Shown in pieces: positions 5,946-7,767 of a stretch of 7,767 bases of DNA. Under the pieces are notes generated by a model that saw nothing but the letters and a program-made list of their open reading frames with translations, made no database searches and was not told where the DNA came from. Made by a program: the position numbers and the translations under genes. Positions within the stretch are counted from its first letter, which is position 1. Each line of letters opens with the position of its first letter. This stretch comes from Neisseriaceae bacterium (GTDB lineage: Bacteria > Pseudomonadota > Gammaproteobacteria > Burkholderiales > UBA11063), in assembly GCA_947470205.1 (NCBI GenBank), contig CANISK010000062.1:1-7767 (forward strand). Reading direction: 5' to 3'.

Positions 5946-7610
5946 ATGATTATGAATATCGCCAACACACCAAACACTAATTTAGCTTTAGCTCGAAAAT
6001 ATCGCCCCAATAAGTTTAAAGACATTGTGGGACAGGGTATTGCCAAACAAATATTACAAAATATATTACACGGAAATAACACGCATCATGCTTATTTATT
6101 GACTGGAACTAGAGGGGTGGGCAAGACCACCATTGCACGAATTATCGCCAAATCACTTAATTGTGATTTTATAAAAGACTCTGATCCATGTTGTGAATGT
6201 GACACTTGTAATATGATTGCACATGGTACCTTTATGGACGTTATTGAAATCGATGCCGCATCTAACACCGGAGTAGATAATATTCGTGAAGTGATAGAAA
6301 ACGCTAAATATATTCCAACATCCGCAAAGTACAAGGTTTATATCATCGATGAAGTTCATATGTTATCTAAGTCGGCATTTAACGCTCTTCTCAAAACCCT
6401 AGAAGAACCGCCTCAGTATGTAATTTTTATCTTAGCCACCACTGAGATTAACAAAATTCCAATCACCGTATTGTCAAGATGTTTACAGATTAAACTTCGT
6501 AATTTAACAATTAACGAAATTATAGATCATTTATCTTTAGTGTTAGATACTGAAGGCGTACCTTTTGAATTACCAGCTTTAAAAATAATAGGCAAAAATG
6601 CCAATGGTAGTATGCGTGATGCATTATCCTTATTAGATCAGGCTATTGCATTTTGTAGTAGTCAAACTATAACTACCAATAAAATCAATGAAATGCTTGG
6701 GAATAGTGAACATGAACTTATATATAATATGCTTGATTGTATAATCAGCTTAAATGGTACTGGTGTTGTTGATTTATGTCAAAATATTTATAACCAAGGA
6801 TATAATTTAGAGCATTTTTTAGAAGATTTATCCCAATTTTTCCGTGATATTAATATTGCACAAGTAACAAAATATAATAACAGCGACTTTAAAGTAATGG
6901 ATTATATAAATAAAATAAATATCAATAACGTACAGTTGTATTTTGAGATTTGTAACTTAGGACTTAATCAAATTAAAATTACCCATGATAAATATTCAAT
7001 ATTTGTGATGACTATATTGCGTATGTTAACATTTAAAATACAAGATAATTCAGATGTGTTAAATAGTAACATTGCAACTGTTGCGAGCAACATTACTGCG
7101 CACAATATAAATCATCAAAATCAAAATACACCGAATAATAATTCTACGCACACAGGCAATGAAGGTGAGAGAGGGGTAAATTTACCTCATACAGTCTTAT
7201 CAAATAGCCTAGATGATATGTTAAATTTTGATTGGTTAGACTTGGTGAGAAAAATCACCACAAAGCTAACCCATAGCGCACCATTTTTGCAAAATTCTGA
7301 ATTTGTATCTTTTACTAATAATATTTTTACTATAGAAATTGATAGTAAGTACCAAGACACTTGGAATAAACATGCCCAAAATCAGATTACAGAAAACTTA
7401 CGTAATTATTTTGATAATGCCAATATAGATATAGTGTATATTTTTACAGAGAATTTGACACATACTCTAAAACAGGAAAACATATTACAATCAGAAAAAA
7501 ATCATCGTATAGCGCTTGATGTCATCAACAGCGATATCAAATTAAATGAAATCATACAAACATTTGGTGCAACAGTTGTACCCAATAGTGTGAAATTGAT
7601 TCAAAAATGA
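5946..7610 (+). CDS. dnaX: DNA polymerase III subunit tau (clamp-loader ATPase)
   Basis: ATPase subunit of the clamp loader that puts the sliding clamp on primed DNA and, through its C-terminus, holds the polymerase core. Visible: Walker A GTRGVGKT (54-61), zinc cysteines C73, C82, C85 and C88, EIDAASNT (101-108), Walker B VYIIDEVHML (131-140), LLKTLEEPP (148-156), sensor 1 LATTE (163-167), the SRC arginine-finger motif (177-179) and sensor 2 GSMRDA (221-226). The collar domain runs to about 365, an Asn/His/Thr-rich linker from about 375 to 410, and a tau-type C-terminal domain begins near 420 (SLDDMLNFDWLDLV). At 554 residues it is shorter than E. coli tau (643), mainly in the linker and domain IV region. 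Residue 83 is an extra Cys where Gly is usual. No Shine-Dalgarno is evident before either ATG (5946 or 5952), and the N-terminus has about ten residues before the family-typical LARKYRP, so the start is uncertain. Confidence 0.97.
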   Translation: MIMNIANTPNTNLALARKYRPNKFKDIVGQGIAKQILQNILHGNNTHHAYLLTGTRGVGKTTIARIIAKSLNCDFIKDSDPCCECDTCNMIAHGTFMDVIEIDAASNTGVDNIREVIENAKYIPTSAKYKVYIIDEVHMLSKSAFNALLKTLEEPPQYVIFILATTEINKIPITVLSRCLQIKLRNLTINEIIDHLSLVLDTEGVPFELPALKIIGKNANGSMRDALSLLDQAIAFCSSQTITTNKINEMLGNSEHELIYNMLDCIISLNGTGVVDLCQNIYNQGYNLEHFLEDLSQFFRDINIAQVTKYNNSDFKVMDYINKININNVQLYFEICNLGLNQIKITHDKYSIFVMTILRMLTFKIQDNSDVLNSNIATVASNITAHNINHQNQNTPNNNSTHTGNEGERGVNLPHTVLSNSLDDMLNFDWLDLVRKITTKLTHSAPFLQNSEFVSFTNNIFTIEIDSKYQDTWNKHAQNQITENLRNYFDNANIDIVYIFTENLTHTLKQENILQSEKNHRIALDVINSDIKLNEIIQTFGATVVPNSVKLIQK

Positions 7611-7708
7611 ATATTAATAATAAATTAACATTATTTTGCAAAAAAACTATTGTTATTAATGTGATTATTAGTATTATTTACAGTGCTTTCACTGGTGATG
7701 CAGATTGA
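7607..7708 (+). CDS. possible 33-residue hydrophobic peptide overlapping the dnaX stop
   Basis: An ATG at 7607 overlaps the dnaX stop as ATGA, the usual form for translational coupling, and opens 33 codons to a TGA at 7706. The peptide has CKK followed by a hydrophobic stretch (TIVINVIISIIYSAF) and an acidic end, like a tiny single-pass membrane peptide. No ribosome-binding site of its own is seen, and an ORF of this size in AT-rich spacer may be chance. Confidence 0.2.
   Translation: MNINNKLTLFCKKTIVINVIISIIYSAFTGDAD
7650..7677 (+). promoter_or_regulatory. weak promoter candidate upstream of the gene at 7760
   Basis: TTGTTA (7650-7655) and TATTAT (7672-7677) are 16 bases apart and would start transcription near 7684, about 75 bases before the ATG at 7760. 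Read-through from dnaX is an equally good explanation for expression of the next gene, since no terminator is seen after dnaX. Confidence 0.2.
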
Positions 7709-7745
7709 TAAGTCAAATATCAATATAAAAAATCATACGATATTT

Positions 7746-7751
7746 ATAAGG
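7746..7751 (+). promoter_or_regulatory. ribosome-binding site of the gene at 7760
   Basis: ATAAGG ends eight bases before the ATG at 7760, a normal Shine-Dalgarno spacing, and supports that ATG as a true start. An AT-rich inverted repeat, AAATATC (7715-7721) with GATATTT (7739-7745), sits just upstream. Confidence 0.6.
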
Positions 7752-7759
7752 CAATAAAT

Positions 7760-7767
7760 ATGAGTAA
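7760..7767 (+). CDS. 5' end of the next gene (partial), perhaps ybaB
   Basis: Only ATG AGT and two further bases (AA) are present before the window ends, so the protein begins Met-Ser. The start is supported by the ribosome-binding site just upstream. In many proteobacteria dnaX is followed by ybaB (a small nucleoid-associated protein) and recR, which makes ybaB the likeliest identity. This rests on gene order alone, with no sequence evidence. Confidence 0.45.

Noticed and set aside
7496..7502. A AAA AAT slippery heptamer in the dnaX frame (codons 517-519)
   Set aside because: It has the right phase for -1 frameshifting, but the shifted frame stops after about five codons, giving a product only about 30 residues shorter than tau. 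A gamma-like product would need a shift near the linker (about residue 370-420), where I see no such heptamer.
7634..7643. TTTTGCAAAA palindrome after dnaX
   Set aside because: Ten bases of mostly A and T, with no partner site and no promoter relation that can be supported.
7681..7694. Hairpin CAGTG-CTTT-CACTG after dnaX
   Set aside because: The stem is only 5 bp and no T run follows, so it is not a convincing terminator.

Overview
The window is AT-rich bacterial DNA with three kinds of content: two housekeeping genes (leuS and dnaX), two unusual effector-like genes placed around leuS, and short intergenic regions with plausible promoters. The leucyl-tRNA synthetase carries the string NWDPVDNTVLANEQVIDG followed by GWRSGA. 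The DnaX protein carries HHAYLLTGTRGVGKTTIAR and EIDAASNT. From memory, both read like betaproteobacterial (Neisseria-like) or nearby gammaproteobacterial sequences. The low GC, together with SEL1-repeat and U-box-like proteins, suggests a host-associated bacterium, perhaps an intracellular symbiont of a protist. That lifestyle is inference.

Layout. 1-70 holds what may be the last codons of an upstream gene. 96-1058 (+) encodes a 320-residue protein with a two-helix hydrophobic hairpin and a C-terminal segment ending in NPFTN. Facing it, 1130-3808 (-) is leuS, intact, with all synthetic, zinc and most editing motifs. A 214-bp divergent region (3809-4022) lies between leuS and a 593-residue SEL1-repeat protein with a C-terminal U-box-like module (4023-5804, +). 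A 141-bp gap follows, with an extended -10 promoter and a long imperfect hairpin. Then comes dnaX (5946-7610, +). Downstream are a doubtful small ORF that overlaps the dnaX stop, and at 7760 the first codons of another gene with a good ribosome-binding site. By the common dnaX-ybaB-recR order this may be ybaB, but too little is present to tell.

The most interesting signal is that the two unrecognised proteins, separated by leuS, share both ends. At residues 10-13 they have EVRH and DVRH, followed by a basic, tyrosine-containing stretch. At the other end they have a matching F..N..[AI][LI]..W......NP[FL]TN module. Their middles are entirely different: a membrane hairpin in one, pentapeptide-like and SEL1 repeats in the other. 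This looks like a modular family with constant ends and an exchangeable middle, possibly secreted effectors in which the N-terminus is a delivery or sorting signal and the C-terminus is a U-box-type E3 ligase domain. The match at both ends is seen directly; the function is inferred.

The housekeeping genes probably serve translation (leuS) and the replicative clamp loader (dnaX). I see no tRNA, rRNA, CRISPR array, insertion sequence or clear Rho-independent terminator.
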